Assembly (NCBI GenBank): GCA_016841945.1
Contig: JAENYC010000001.1
Location: 306,069 to 370,068 of the forward strand
Length of the DNA: 64,000 nt
From: Haloplasma contractile
Lineage (GTDB): Bacteria; Bacillota_I; Bacilli_A; Haloplasmatales; Haloplasmataceae
Direction of reading: 5' to 3'
The position numbers and the translations under genes were made by a program. The notes beneath the pieces are model-generated. The model had not been told where the DNA came from, searched no databases, and saw nothing but the letters and a program-made list of their open reading frames with translations. Of the stretch, positions 33,974-43,708 are shown piece after piece; position 1 is the first letter of the stretch; each line of letters begins with the position of its first letter.

Positions 33974-36900
33974 TTAGTTATCTTTTAGATATGAGAAAGA
34001 CTCTATAAATGATTTATCATCATCCTTCATCACAACCAATGTGGTGTTAACATGTGGAAGAATGGTTTCAATTCGTTGAGGCGGTACAGCAATCATAAGT
34101 TGAATATTGAGTTGTTTATAAAATTCCATCATTGCTTGAATTCTTGATTCATCCATATTGTTGAATGCCTCATCAAACATCACAAAACAAGCTGGTGAAG
34201 TTCGAACTTTCTTATCCGCAATAAGTTGTTCAAAACTAGCTGCAATCACAACATAAAATGGTGTTTGAGTTTCCCCACCACTTTTTTCTCGATTTACCTT
34301 AGAAAAGTAAGTCATTTCTCCATTTTTATGATGAATTTTTATATCGTAACTCATATAATTACGATAATCACAAAATTTAGATAAGGCGAGTTCTGCTTCA
34401 TGATCATTTCTATCAATCACCAATTTATCAAATAATTCTTTTAAAACTAATTTATTTTGATCACTAATGGTTTCTGAAAATAATGCTTGTTCATAATCTT
34501 CTTCACTCATAATTAAATGATAATATCGTTCATATTCATGATTAGGATTAGCTTTATATATAAACTCGTACTCATCTCCTCCAAACTTCTTACCTTTTAA
34601 TGCCTCATTCAAATGATTTAATTCTTCATGGGCATTCATCATATTTTCTCTTAATTTATATATAAATTGCTCCTTAAACGCTATTTCACAATTGATACGT
34701 GCCTCTGTTGCTTGATTTTGATATTTAAATAGTTCATAATTTTTGATTTTGTTTAGTTCATTTAGGTAATTATCCACTCCATCAACAGTAGGACTGTATC
34801 CAACATGATATTTTAAATTATATTGATTCATGCGTGTCATTAAGTTCATCCGAGTATTCTTTATTTTTTCTTCTATATCTTTTATTTTATCTTGACAAAC
34901 ATTAATAATCTTACTGTGTTTACCTAAATACTCTTGATTTAAATCTTCATAATATTTTGTTATTTCGGAATCAAAAACCTTTTTACACTTCGCTTTTTCT
35001 TCCTGTATCTCATTTAATAGATGGCTTTTATTTTCTAAATCACTCGATAATTTCCCCTCTTTAAGAAAGCAATTTTTCTTTTCTTCTTCTAGTTTTTTGT
35101 GATTTTCTTTTTTTAACTTTAATGCATATTGTAAATGGCTTAATTCTTGTGAACTTGTTATTTTTTTGTATTTTTGTTTTTCAATAGCTAATTCTTCTTC
35201 TATTCTTTTTAGAGATTTTATCGCATGAATATTTTCTTTAAGATAATTCAGCTGCGAAGCTTTTAATCGTTCCAAATAGAATTCTTTCAAAGATATGTTT
35301 TTTAGACATTGTTCTTTCTTCTCCTTTAAAGATAACAACATTTTTTTATTAGATATAAGTTGTAAACGAACAGCTTCTATCCCTATATATGGTTTTTTAT
35401 AAATGTCTTCATGGATTTGTCTTGCACAATGATTTTTATATACCATACATGATTTTGTAATTGCTGTTTTACATTTTTTTAAATCTTCTAATTTTTCACA
35501 ACAAATAACACGATTAAGTAACATATTAATATAAAACTTTGCATGATAATGTTGTGTTTTAATCTTAGATGCCAATGAATTTTCATTTGTTTCCTGATAA
35601 GTTGATAAAGTTTGTGTATTAACAAGTCCAACACCATATAATCGTTCTGCCTTTTTATATTTTTCATAAATATTTAAAGCTAAATCAAAATAAATGGGTT
35701 CTACAAATAAATCAAAACGCTGAGTATTTAAATATCCTTCTAAAGCTTGTCTCCACGTTTCATCTTTTACTTCTATGAGTTCACATAATGCGTAGACTTT
35801 ACAATTTTTATTGGTAATACGCATAATTTCTTTTTCAATCAATGACTTTAGTTTTTCTACTTGAGGATTAAATTTCACTTGATTTTTTTCTAAATAATAG
35901 AGTTCTTCTTTTGTCTTATTCATTTGTTCATCAAGGGTATGTTTTTCCTTTTTAATTTCATTTATTTCAATTAACAGTTCTCCTTTTAATTTTTCATACA
36001 AGTCTATCAGTTCTTGAATCTGTTTCTTAACTTCTAATTCATGGTTTAAATCATACTTTACTAGTAAACGCTCATCTATTTTAATATTTTGATAAACATA
36101 ATTGGCTAAATTATTCTCATGTTTTTGAATCTCTTTTAAATCACGTACATGTTCAATTAATCTCACTTTTTCTTTTTCTTTATCTATTATCTTCTTTTCT
36201 AAGTCTTGATAATATGAATAGATTTCATTACGGTTGAGTGCTCTATTTAAATGTTCTATCTCCTCATCTAATGCACTTAGTTGAGTTTCTAAACTCAACT
36301 CCAACTCCTTCGTTTTTTTTATTGCCATTCTAATACTACCTATTTCATTAATCATTCTTTTCTCTTTTTCAACTACATCTCTAAAATGAGTATATTTAAT
36401 GACTTGAGAGATCAAATTTTGTTTTTCTATGTCATCTTTATAATAATCATAATCCTTTGAAATAGTTGATAATAATGATTGTTTTTCCATTAATGTCTCA
36501 ACTAAATTTTCAAATTCACGATAACTTCTTACATTTTGCCTTAAATCATCAATGGATACATTTTTTTCATTTAATAAAAAATCAAATACAAACTTATTTA
36601 ACTCCTCTATTGGTCGAAAAGCGAGGGCTTTAGGGATTAACTCAATATATTTATCATCTTTAATACCTAAAATATTTAAAAATAATTGCCTTGTTTTTTC
36701 TTTAGTGTCTGTAAAAACCACTTCAATATCTTCATTCATTAGATACTTCTTGTATAACGCATATCCCCTTATAATATTATTGTCTATAAAGAGTTGATCG
36801 CTAATCTCACAATTTTTTAATACATAAAAATGTTCATTTATCCTATTAGAACGATTGATTTCAATTACAACCCCGATTACTAATGACTTAAGTGTTAACT

Positions 36901-37192
36901 CATCTTGAAATTGCAGGGCAATATGAGAGGTCACATCTTGGTTACGTAAATAGGTCTTATTTTCTATTCCTAATTTACATCTAATATACCCTTCTAAATC
37001 TCTTTTTGCGCGTTGATTCGCAGCGTTATTAAACTTAGCTTTTCCACCTGTCAAAATATATTGAATCGCATCGAGAAAAGTAGATTTACCGGCTCCATTT
37101 TCACCCGATAATAAAGCATTATGATTAATCTCTACCGTTTGATTTGAAAAAAGATGCCAATTAATGAGTTTTATCCGAATTAATTTCTTCAT
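33974..37192 (-). CDS. jetC: JetC/MukB-like SMC ATPase
   Basis: A 1072-residue SMC-like ATPase. Walker A GENGAGKST is at residues 30-38. A long coiled coil follows (about 270-440 and 610-860) around a hinge-like globular part (about 450-600). The ABC signature is SGGETQTPFYVVIA and Walker B with D-loop is VMFDEAFNNMDESRI near residue 1005. These end motifs match the MukB/MksB/JetC branch and not Smc or Rad50/SbcC. The start at 37192 follows GAAGGG and overlaps jetB by 32 bases; the longer frame has no ribosome binding site. In Wadjet systems this subunit is the loop-extruding motor. Confidence 0.9.
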   Translation of the reverse strand: MKKLIRIKLINWHLFSNQTVEINHNALLSGENGAGKSTFLDAIQYILTGGKAKFNNAANQRAKRDLEGYIRCKLGIENKTYLRNQDVTSHIALQFQDELTLKSLVIGVVIEINRSNRINEHFYVLKNCEISDQLFIDNNIIRGYALYKKYLMNEDIEVVFTDTKEKTRQLFLNILGIKDDKYIELIPKALAFRPIEELNKFVFDFLLNEKNVSIDDLRQNVRSYREFENLVETLMEKQSLLSTISKDYDYYKDDIEKQNLISQVIKYTHFRDVVEKEKRMINEIGSIRMAIKKTKELELSLETQLSALDEEIEHLNRALNRNEIYSYYQDLEKKIIDKEKEKVRLIEHVRDLKEIQKHENNLANYVYQNIKIDERLLVKYDLNHELEVKKQIQELIDLYEKLKGELLIEINEIKKEKHTLDEQMNKTKEELYYLEKNQVKFNPQVEKLKSLIEKEIMRITNKNCKVYALCELIEVKDETWRQALEGYLNTQRFDLFVEPIYFDLALNIYEKYKKAERLYGVGLVNTQTLSTYQETNENSLASKIKTQHYHAKFYINMLLNRVICCEKLEDLKKCKTAITKSCMVYKNHCARQIHEDIYKKPYIGIEAVRLQLISNKKMLLSLKEKKEQCLKNISLKEFYLERLKASQLNYLKENIHAIKSLKRIEEELAIEKQKYKKITSSQELSHLQYALKLKKENHKKLEEEKKNCFLKEGKLSSDLENKSHLLNEIQEEKAKCKKVFDSEITKYYEDLNQEYLGKHSKIINVCQDKIKDIEEKIKNTRMNLMTRMNQYNLKYHVGYSPTVDGVDNYLNELNKIKNYELFKYQNQATEARINCEIAFKEQFIYKLRENMMNAHEELNHLNEALKGKKFGGDEYEFIYKANPNHEYERYYHLIMSEEDYEQALFSETISDQNKLVLKELFDKLVIDRNDHEAELALSKFCDYRNYMSYDIKIHHKNGEMTYFSKVNREKSGGETQTPFYVVIAASFEQLIADKKVRTSPACFVMFDEAFNNMDESRIQAMMEFYKQLNIQLMIAVPPQRIETILPHVNTTLVVMKDDDKSFIESFSYLKDN

Positions 37193-37805
37193 GATGATAC
37201 CCTTCCTTTTTATAAGTCGATAATTTATCATATACTTGATTAATATCATCTATATGTACCGCGTATAAAATCGTTGGATAAATTAAGATTCTACTCTGGT
37301 CACAATTATAATTTGAATCTAGTACTTCAATTAAATTGAAACGACGAAATTTTGATAAGATGTATTTTAATTCGGTCTTACTAATCCGTCTGTCTTGAAG
37401 GCCTGTTTGTAGAAATTTATCATGAATTTCTTCTAATTGTATAATGACGTTATTACTTAATGAGACTTCTCGCATCTTATCATCATATAGTAGTCTTATG
37501 ATCAATAAAAAAATGCTTTCATTTAAACGCAAAGATAAACGATTGCTACCTTGCCTATGAAATAAAGCAATGACACGATGATTGGCGTTAAATAATAATT
37601 CACAATCCATGAGCAAAAAATAAGTTCTAAATAAATCATAATGACTTGAAATAAAATAATAATCGTTCACATCGCTTTCTTTTTGATTGGTTAAATAATT
37701 AACAAATAGAACCTTATTCACAATACGTGAAAAATTAACTTTGTCTTTTTCATGTAACTCGATATATTGTTGATAAAAAAGTAAAGCTTGTCCATTTTCA
37801 ATCAT
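37161..37805 (-). CDS. jetB: JetB/MksE-like winged-helix subunit
   Basis: A 214-residue protein between jetA and jetC. It has the DUF4194/JetB pattern: a helical N-domain, then RLSLRLNESIFLLIIRLLYDDKMRE, then a winged-helix-like end with RISKTELKYILSKFRRFNLIEV and ILIYPTILYAV. It overlaps jetA by 8 and jetC by 32 bases, so the three are translationally coupled. By homology it is the KITE-like subunit that binds the kleisin JetA and DNA. Confidence 0.85.
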   Translation of the reverse strand: MIENGQALLFYQQYIELHEKDKVNFSRIVNKVLFVNYLTNQKESDVNDYYFISSHYDLFRTYFLLMDCELLFNANHRVIALFHRQGSNRLSLRLNESIFLLIIRLLYDDKMREVSLSNNVIIQLEEIHDKFLQTGLQDRRISKTELKYILSKFRRFNLIEVLDSNYNCDQSRILIYPTILYAVHIDDINQVYDKLSTYKKEGYHHEEINSDKTH

Positions 37806-39141
37806 GATTCTTTCCCCTTATTTCAAAATCATAAAATAAAAAACCGTATTGATTAAAAACTTTATTTAATCTTTTAATTTCATAATCAACATGATTAGTC
37901 GAATAAAGATATATTAATATTAACTTTGTATAATCCTCTAATGAGTCAAGAGGTAAAGACGACGCTGTTATCTTTTCTCGATTTTTTAAAAATTTCATCA
38001 CATAAGCATTTATACTCTTTGGGCTAAATACACTTGATTCAAGATATTTCTCAAATCTCAGTTGTTTTTCTTCAGAAGTTAGATTAACTTCACACTCGAT
38101 GGTCTGTAAAGTTACTTCAGTTTGTCTAGTTGGCATGGTATATAATGAATTCTTTTCCAAGTATTTCTGTGGAAATAATCTAAATAATGAAGGATGAATT
38201 TTTTTATGATTTACCATATCCCGAAGTATTTTAATGATTTTCCCTTCTAAATCTTGAGTATTATTGACAATAAACAAAATTTTAGAGATGGATGTTTGAA
38301 TATATTTGGCATTTTTCTTATCAATTTCATTCATAATTAATTCAAAATTCTCAAAACTCGAAATAATATAATCAATTTGTTTAAATATATAGGTTTTTGC
38401 ATCTTCTTGATGAGAAAATCTTTTTTTATCTATTAAATCTAAACACGCTTTGTTAATCATCTCTTGGTTTATACTAATTTCATTTAAACGACTGATAATA
38501 AAAGGACGATATTTACTGATATTATCAGAGGTTTTTAACCGGTGATAGTGATTATCTATGATATTTTTTTTATAATCAATGAATAGATTATCCACGATAC
38601 TTTGTAAATCATGAACTGTATTTTTATTCAATAATCCTTGAATATATCTCTTTATATTAGCATTTAGTGATTTTAGTTTATTCATAATTATCGTGGTATT
38701 ATGATAGATTTGGTCTAGCAAATCAGTCAATGATTCAATCTCCATATTTTTAAGTGCTAAATATATTAAATAAATATAACTTAAATATTCTAATTCATCA
38801 TGTTGTTTTAAATCATAAAGGGTCTTTAATATAGGAATAGCATAATCAGTAAAATTAATAAAGACTTCATAATTTTGATCATCTTCTTCAAAAACCCAAC
38901 CACATTGTTTGAATCTTCGTAGGACACCAACTGCTTTCTCCCTTGGTTTATCATCTTCTTTATCATAAAAATAATCCGTTAATAATTCTATAATGGATTC
39001 CTTTTTTCCTCCAAAAGAAAAACCTTTCCCTAAATAGATAAACATTAAAAATAAACAATCAGAATAGACGGTTTGATAAGAACAGGATAATACACTAAAA
39101 AATTGTTCAGGAAGTATGTTAAATATTTTTTGTTGATTCAT
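37798..39141 (-). CDS. jetA: JetA/MksF-like kleisin
   Basis: A 447-residue protein with the JetA opening: FNILPEQFFSVLS, YSDCLFLMFIYL, a DKPREKAVGVLRRFKQCGWVFEE winged-helix region and VFINFTDYAIPILKTL. Long helices follow and a short C-terminal winged-helix-like end. Kleisins bridge the two SMC heads. It is the first gene of the operon. I do not see a clear sigma-A promoter within 100 bases upstream. The AGAG ribosome binding site is moderate. Confidence 0.88.
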   Translation of the reverse strand: MNQQKIFNILPEQFFSVLSCSYQTVYSDCLFLMFIYLGKGFSFGGKKESIIELLTDYFYDKEDDKPREKAVGVLRRFKQCGWVFEEDDQNYEVFINFTDYAIPILKTLYDLKQHDELEYLSYIYLIYLALKNMEIESLTDLLDQIYHNTTIIMNKLKSLNANIKRYIQGLLNKNTVHDLQSIVDNLFIDYKKNIIDNHYHRLKTSDNISKYRPFIISRLNEISINQEMINKACLDLIDKKRFSHQEDAKTYIFKQIDYIISSFENFELIMNEIDKKNAKYIQTSISKILFIVNNTQDLEGKIIKILRDMVNHKKIHPSLFRLFPQKYLEKNSLYTMPTRQTEVTLQTIECEVNLTSEEKQLRFEKYLESSVFSPKSINAYVMKFLKNREKITASSLPLDSLEDYTKLILIYLYSTNHVDYEIKRLNKVFNQYGFLFYDFEIRGKNHD

Positions 39142-39255
39142 ACAACCACTCTTTCAATAAATACTAATCTTATAAATATATATTCAATTTTCACTTAATA
39201 TATCATCAATTTTAATTTTTTTTCACCTACAAAATATCACATATCTTTTAATTAA

Positions 39256-39287
39256 AAAAATCAACTAAAAATTAATAGTTGATTTTT
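39256..39287. terminator. stand-alone terminator-like hairpin upstream of jetA
   Basis: An 11-pair stem (39256-39266 with 39277-39287) with a 10-base loop has T runs on both strands. No gene ends here in either direction. It lies in the 275-base gap between the divergent jetA and lipoprotein genes and might attenuate a long jet leader or end a short RNA. Confidence 0.55.
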
Positions 39288-39416
39288 CTAACCAAGTAAA
39301 AACTTAGACGTAAATATCATACAATATACTATACTAAATAAGATATCAATTATAATTAAAAATAGATAGTTAATTTTTTGTTGTATACGGAATAAAAACT
39401 TAAGGAGGAGATAATT

Positions 39417-40924
39417 TTGAAAAGAAGATTCTTTTTGTTTCTTTTATGTTTAATGTTTATCATGCTAAGCAGTTGCAACAAAAGCTCCACCACTACAACA
39501 AATACTGAAACTCTACATCCGCTATATAATGAAAGCCACCTCACCCTGAATTTTAATTACACTCATATTGATGCTATATATGAAATCGATAATCAAACAT
39601 TAGTTCATTATCAAAATGGTAGTCATGATTATCTAGCACTAATCAATCAGAGTAACGAAATACTCTGGACCAAAGGTCCATACAATTTTGGAAGTATTAT
39701 TAATATTTTAAATGGAATAATTACTGATTCAAGTGCTGGAACGATAGACATAATGAAGTTCGATTTAAGTGGTGATACAGTATGGCAATTTGAAAACTAT
39801 ACTAAAGTTAATGACATATCACAACCTATTAGTTGCTTTAAAAATCAAGAGAGCCATATGGTTTGTCTGAATAATTATGGAGATTTAATATATGATAAAA
39901 GCACATTAAAAAATATTGAGTATTTGACAAATGATAATTCCTCTTATTTTGCTTATAATTATACAGATGAAGAGGAACACCTCAGTTTTAAATTGATAAA
40001 TGAATTAGGTCAAGAACTCATTAATTTAGAACAACATGTTTATCATGTTAAAATAACCGATAACTTCATCTATCTATTTTGTAATCATAGGATTTTTAAA
40101 TATTCATTAGAAGGTGAACTTGTATTTGAGATCAATAATGATGTAAATCACGAGTATAATTATAGAATTGAACTTTTTTCTGAAACTGGTGATATCTTTT
40201 ATTAGGGTTCATTTTACGAAAATTGTATTTTATTCATAAAATTGACTCAAATGGAGGTCAATTATATCAAAAATCATTAAATGCCTATCAAAACATCAAA
40301 GCATTTTATAATGGGAATCTTGCTATTGTATATTCTAATCCCTATCAAATTTCTTTACTAGATGATGAGGGAAATATACGTTTCTCTCATGAATCACCAT
40401 CACCTCTTCATTCTTCAATAGACATTCTATCCGATAGTCGTGATGATAAGTTGGCTTTTTATCATTATGATTACAATGTAATAGATCATCGCATCTTCTA
40501 TATTTTTGACCAAGATGGGAATGAAATCAGTCAACATCGCGCTAATCAATTAATGAAGTATGAACGATACGGTTATAAATATTTTATTTTACAACAAGAT
40601 AATCAATTTTTATTACTAAAATATGGGAACAATTTCCACCAACTCAAACAAAAAGAACTAAATATTATAAATCATATCGATTATAAACTATTTGAGACTG
40701 AGGAAAATTTCATCTTCTACTACACTCATAATGAAGACCGTATGAATCTCATTAAATTTGATCAAGAATTAAATATTGTTTATAATATAATTTTACTCTC
40801 ATACATGTTTTCTCCTTTACTTTTTTTTTATTTTATTATACAATGTCTATTATATTATTTAAATGATAAAGGAGAAAAACATGGAAAATTTAAAATTAGT
40901 AGAAGAATACTATCAAGAATATGA
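39417..40924 (+). pseudogene. frameshifted lipoprotein with beta-propeller (PQQ-like) repeats
   Basis: The first frame (39417-40205) starts at TTG after AAGGAGGAG and encodes a lipobox (MLSSC, Cys20) and WD/PQQ-like repeats (GDTVWQFENY, NEILWTKG, GELVFEI). It stops at TAG (40203-40205). Repeats of the same kind continue at once in another frame, open from 40193 (IHKIDSNGGQLYQKSL, DDEGNIRFSHES, DQDGNEISQH), and end in a hydrophobic segment near 40790-40860. The simplest reading is one exported propeller lipoprotein broken by an indel near 40195-40225. A sequencing error or two separate parts are alternatives. The listed end includes a reading frame that runs into the methyltransferase. Confidence 0.65.
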
Positions 40925-41666
40925 TGAAGACAATCGGTTATTGAAAGATAATGTTCACAAACTTGAATTTTTAACAACCATACATTATTTGAAACCATTA
41001 ATTAAACCAAATATGAAAGTCCTAGATGTCGGTGCAGGTACCGGTACTTATTCTTATTATTTCGCAAATACAGGCGCTAAAATAACAGCGTTTGAGTTAG
41101 TCAGCAAAAATATCAACATCATAAAAAACAAACAAAAAAATAATCCTCCTATAGATATACTTCAAGGAGATGCAAGAGATCTATCAAATTTTAAAGAAAA
41201 TGAGTTTGACGTAGTTCTCTGTTTAGGTCCACTGTATCATCTAAAAAATGATTCCGATAAGTTACAATGCATCAGTGAATGTTTAAGGGTTTTAAAACCA
41301 AATGGAATAATAGTATTTGCTTATATTAATAATTACATGGCATATGTTAATGACGTATTAGTAGATGATAGGCTTTTATTAAAAGAAAATATAGATAAAA
41401 TACTAGATGATTATACCTTTGAAGGGCTTTTTTGTTTTTTAAATCCAGAAAAAATTGAACAATTACTATATGATTTCCCTATTCAAATTAAACATCATAT
41501 CGCAACAGATGGATTAAACTATGTATTAAAAGACAAACTAAATCAAATGAATGATAAGGAATTTAAAAACTGGTTTCATTACCATCTAAGAACATGTGAA
41601 GTCCCGTCTATACTTGGTTATAGTTCACATGGTCTAATCATAGGAGAAAAAAAGGAAAAGATTTAA
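40881..41666 (+). CDS. class I SAM-dependent methyltransferase
   Basis: A 261-residue cytosolic enzyme of the Methyltransf_11/25 type. SAM motif I is VLDVGAGTGTYSYYFA; motif II has ILQGDARDL; motif IV reads FDVVLCLGPLYHL; post-motif has CLRVLKPNGIIVFAYI. The substrate is unknown. The start at 40881 is set by AAAGGAG, 8 bases upstream. Its TAA shares four bases with the convergent 5'-nucleotidase stop. Confidence 0.9.
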   Translation: MENLKLVEEYYQEYDEDNRLLKDNVHKLEFLTTIHYLKPLIKPNMKVLDVGAGTGTYSYYFANTGAKITAFELVSKNINIIKNKQKNNPPIDILQGDARDLSNFKENEFDVVLCLGPLYHLKNDSDKLQCISECLRVLKPNGIIVFAYINNYMAYVNDVLVDDRLLLKENIDKILDDYTFEGLFCFLNPEKIEQLLYDFPIQIKHHIATDGLNYVLKDKLNQMNDKEFKNWFHYHLRTCEVPSILGYSSHGLIIGEKKEKI

Positions 41667-42568
41667 TTCTTTTCCTTTTTCTTATTAAAAACCTGTGCAG
41701 ATGGAACCTCTAAACAGGCTCTTCTAACATGAACTTCTTGATCATCAAAAAATATTTGCGGATGAAACGCTTTTAAAATCTCTGTCTTTTCTAATCCACC
41801 TAAATAAAAAACTTCATCTATTTTAATATTCCATAATCTTAAGGTTCTTGCAACACGTTCAATAGAAGGATGGGACCTTGACGTAACGAGTGCTGTATAA
41901 ATCGGATACTTTAGTTTTTGACACTCTATTTGTAATTCACCAATTGTTTTGATAAATTGAGTAAATGGACCTTCTTTTAAAGGATTATATCGATTCTCAT
42001 ACTCATGCCTTGAGAATGCTTCTAAGCCACCATCTTGATATATTTTTTCAGATTCATCAGAAAAAATGACTGCATCACCATCAAAAGCAATTCTTATTTC
42101 ATTCATATCTTCAAAGTCTTCATTTTGAAAATCATACACAAATGCACTTGCAATATCATGATTTAGCGCATGTTGTACATCTTGTTGATGTTTAGATAAA
42201 AATAAATCCATTTTTAATGCTTTAAAATAAGGTTCTATCGCATGACCATTAGTAAAAACAGCACGATTAATATCAAGGTGATAGTAATCAATAGAATTAA
42301 ACAAACGCAGGCAAACTTCACTAGGATTTTTTGTCATTAAAATAACTTCAATTCTTCTATCTTCTTCTAATAAATCATTAATCTTTAAAAGTGCTTTAAT
42401 TAATCTAAAACCAGTACCTGGTTTTAACACGTCATTTTCATGTTTAATTTGATAATCAATGTAGGCCTTCATACCTCTTTTATTATACACTTTTATCTCT
42501 TCACTTAAGTCAAATAACGCCGTTGATGAAATCCCAATCACAATTAAACCATCTAAAGTATAAGCCAT
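41663..42568 (-). CDS. cytosolic 5'-nucleotidase-like protein (NT5C1 type)
   Basis: A 301-residue protein whose pattern matches the 5'-nucleotidase family related to eukaryotic cN-I: GISSTALFDLSEEIKVYNKRGMKAYIDYQ, LKPGTGFRLIKALLKIN, MTKNPSEVCLRLFNSIDYYHLDINRAVFTNG, FLSKHQQDVQHALN, RIAFDGDAVIFSDESE and a late FFDDQEVH. The FDGDAV and FFDDQ motifs provide HAD-type catalytic Asp residues. It is expected to remove phosphate from nucleoside monophosphates. GGAGA ribosome binding site. Confidence 0.87.
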   Translation of the reverse strand: MAYTLDGLIVIGISSTALFDLSEEIKVYNKRGMKAYIDYQIKHENDVLKPGTGFRLIKALLKINDLLEEDRRIEVILMTKNPSEVCLRLFNSIDYYHLDINRAVFTNGHAIEPYFKALKMDLFLSKHQQDVQHALNHDIASAFVYDFQNEDFEDMNEIRIAFDGDAVIFSDESEKIYQDGGLEAFSRHEYENRYNPLKEGPFTQFIKTIGELQIECQKLKYPIYTALVTSRSHPSIERVARTLRLWNIKIDEVFYLGGLEKTEILKAFHPQIFFDDQEVHVRRACLEVPSAQVFNKKKEKN

Positions 42569-42577
42569 AATCTCTCC

Positions 42578-42778
42578 TTATTCCCAAAATAATTCATCTA
42601 AGGACTTGTTCAATGCTTTACATATCTTAAGACATAATTTTAATGTAGGATTATATTTACGATTTTCAATCATTCCAATAGTTTGCCTTGTCACACCAAC
42701 AATGATGGCTAAATCTTCCTGTGATAACTCTTTTTCTATCCGGGATAGTTTCATCCTTATATTTTTTTTAAGATTCAC
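42578..42778 (-). CDS. small XRE-family regulator
   Basis: A 66-residue helix-turn-helix protein that is only the DNA-binding domain (SRIEKELSQEDLAIIVGVTRQTIGMIENRKYNPTL..), ending with KSLDELFWE. GTG at 42778 has TAGGTGAT upstream. It lies 17 bases after the six-helix membrane protein gene. Such pairs (membrane protein with small XRE regulator) are common in Bacillota and usually self-regulating. Confidence 0.9.
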   Translation of the reverse strand: MNLKKNIRMKLSRIEKELSQEDLAIIVGVTRQTIGMIENRKYNPTLKLCLKICKALNKSLDELFWE

Positions 42779-42795
42779 AATTATCACCTAACTTA

Positions 42796-43449
42796 TTAAA
42801 TCATAAGAAATAATAAACTTAGTGCATTCATTATAAGATTTCTTTTTAATATAGACCAAACCTTATCTTCTTTATATTTCTGTTTCGTATTATATTCATC
42901 TGTATCTCTGTCATATTGTAGAGAAACTAAAATGATGATAATAATGGCATATGGGTACATTACATAATAAACAGCCTTTTCAATATGCCTAAATACATTA
43001 GTAATATTTTGATGAGAAAAGAAAAATGCAAAATAACAAATGGCACCATATCCTATATATATGACAGTAAGTAAAAAATTATTTCTAATTTTCAAGAAAT
43101 AATAGGTTTTTCTAGATGTCATTTTTCTTACCTTATCATGCATTTTACTTATTAAATAATATAATAGGATGGTACTAATCAGAATAAGGTATAAATATCC
43201 ACCCTTAAATTCTAATAAGTAAAATGTAGTAACCAAAATTAGTCCTTGAAGATATAATGAGGAATAAGATATAGTTCTATCTTTAAATAACTGTACTATT
43301 ATTTTTATAAATATCAATGTTTCTATCATTACAGCAATTATTAATATATAGAGATATTCTTCTATGATAGTTAAATCTAGATAAAACAAACAAAATATAA
43401 TGGCGATAGAATAAAAAGATAAGATAGTATGTAATTTAATCCATTTCAT
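42796..43449 (-). CDS. multi-spanning membrane protein paired with XRE regulator
   Basis: A 217-residue protein with about six membrane helices and a charged cytoplasmic stretch (QYDRDTDEYNTKQKYKEDK) before the last helix. No family is recognised with confidence; the layout is like DUF-type proteins encoded next to small XRE regulators. The start at 43449 follows AAGGAG by 8 bases; the first ATG overlaps the ribosome binding site. A perfect operator could not be found in the short upstream gap. Confidence 0.75.
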   Translation of the reverse strand: MKWIKLHTILSFYSIAIIFCLFYLDLTIIEEYLYILIIAVMIETLIFIKIIVQLFKDRTISYSSLYLQGLILVTTFYLLEFKGGYLYLILISTILLYYLISKMHDKVRKMTSRKTYYFLKIRNNFLLTVIYIGYGAICYFAFFFSHQNITNVFRHIEKAVYYVMYPYAIIIIILVSLQYDRDTDEYNTKQKYKEDKVWSILKRNLIMNALSLLFLMI

Positions 43450-43498
43450 AAACATGCTCCTTATTTGTTATCCTATCCATTATAGCACTTTTTTAAAA

Positions 43499-43520
43499 AA
43501 GAATCACGAAAGTGATTCTT
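43499..43520 (-). terminator. terminator after the 53-residue membrane protein
   Basis: A 9-pair stem (AAGAATCAC/GTGATTCTT) with a 4-base loop and a T run on the minus strand. It overlaps the stop codon of the small gene, which supports that gene being real. Confidence 0.88.
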
Positions 43521-43680
43521 AATCTATAAACAAATGAAGAATAGGAAATCCAAATACACTTAATGCAAGAATAAATATCGCAATTGCACCTGGTTTATTT
43601 CCTTCATCCCAAACTAACTTACCATATAAAATCGTATAATAGGTAACATATAATATAATGACTCCAGATATAACGTTCAT
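43519..43680 (-). CDS. 53-residue two-helix membrane protein after the gerA remnant
   Basis: The frame has a GGTGGAGATGA ribosome binding site, an ATG at 43680 and ends at a terminator. It encodes two hydrophobic helices (about residues 3-19 and 31-50) joined by a polar turn (GKLVWDEGNKPGA). I do not recognise the family. It starts 28 bases after the GerA fragment stops. It might be a partner of the germination gene or an unrelated small membrane protein. Confidence 0.68.
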   Translation of the reverse strand: MNVISGVIILYVTYYTILYGKLVWDEGNKPGAIAIFILALSVFGFPILHLFID

Positions 43681-43708
43681 TCATCTCCACCTACTTCTTT
43701 AGATGGAC

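Noticed and set aside
33974..37192. jetC as SbcC/Rad50 or RecN
   Set aside because: No Cys zinc hook and no sbcD neighbour. The MukB-like Walker A context, the FDEAFNNMD Walker B and the linked kleisin and winged-helix genes fit JetC/MksB.
39142..39416. A hidden jetD fragment or small gene between jetA and the lipoprotein
   Set aside because: All frames are short and broken by stops, and nothing resembles a Toprim motif. Only a hairpin and AT-rich sequence are present.
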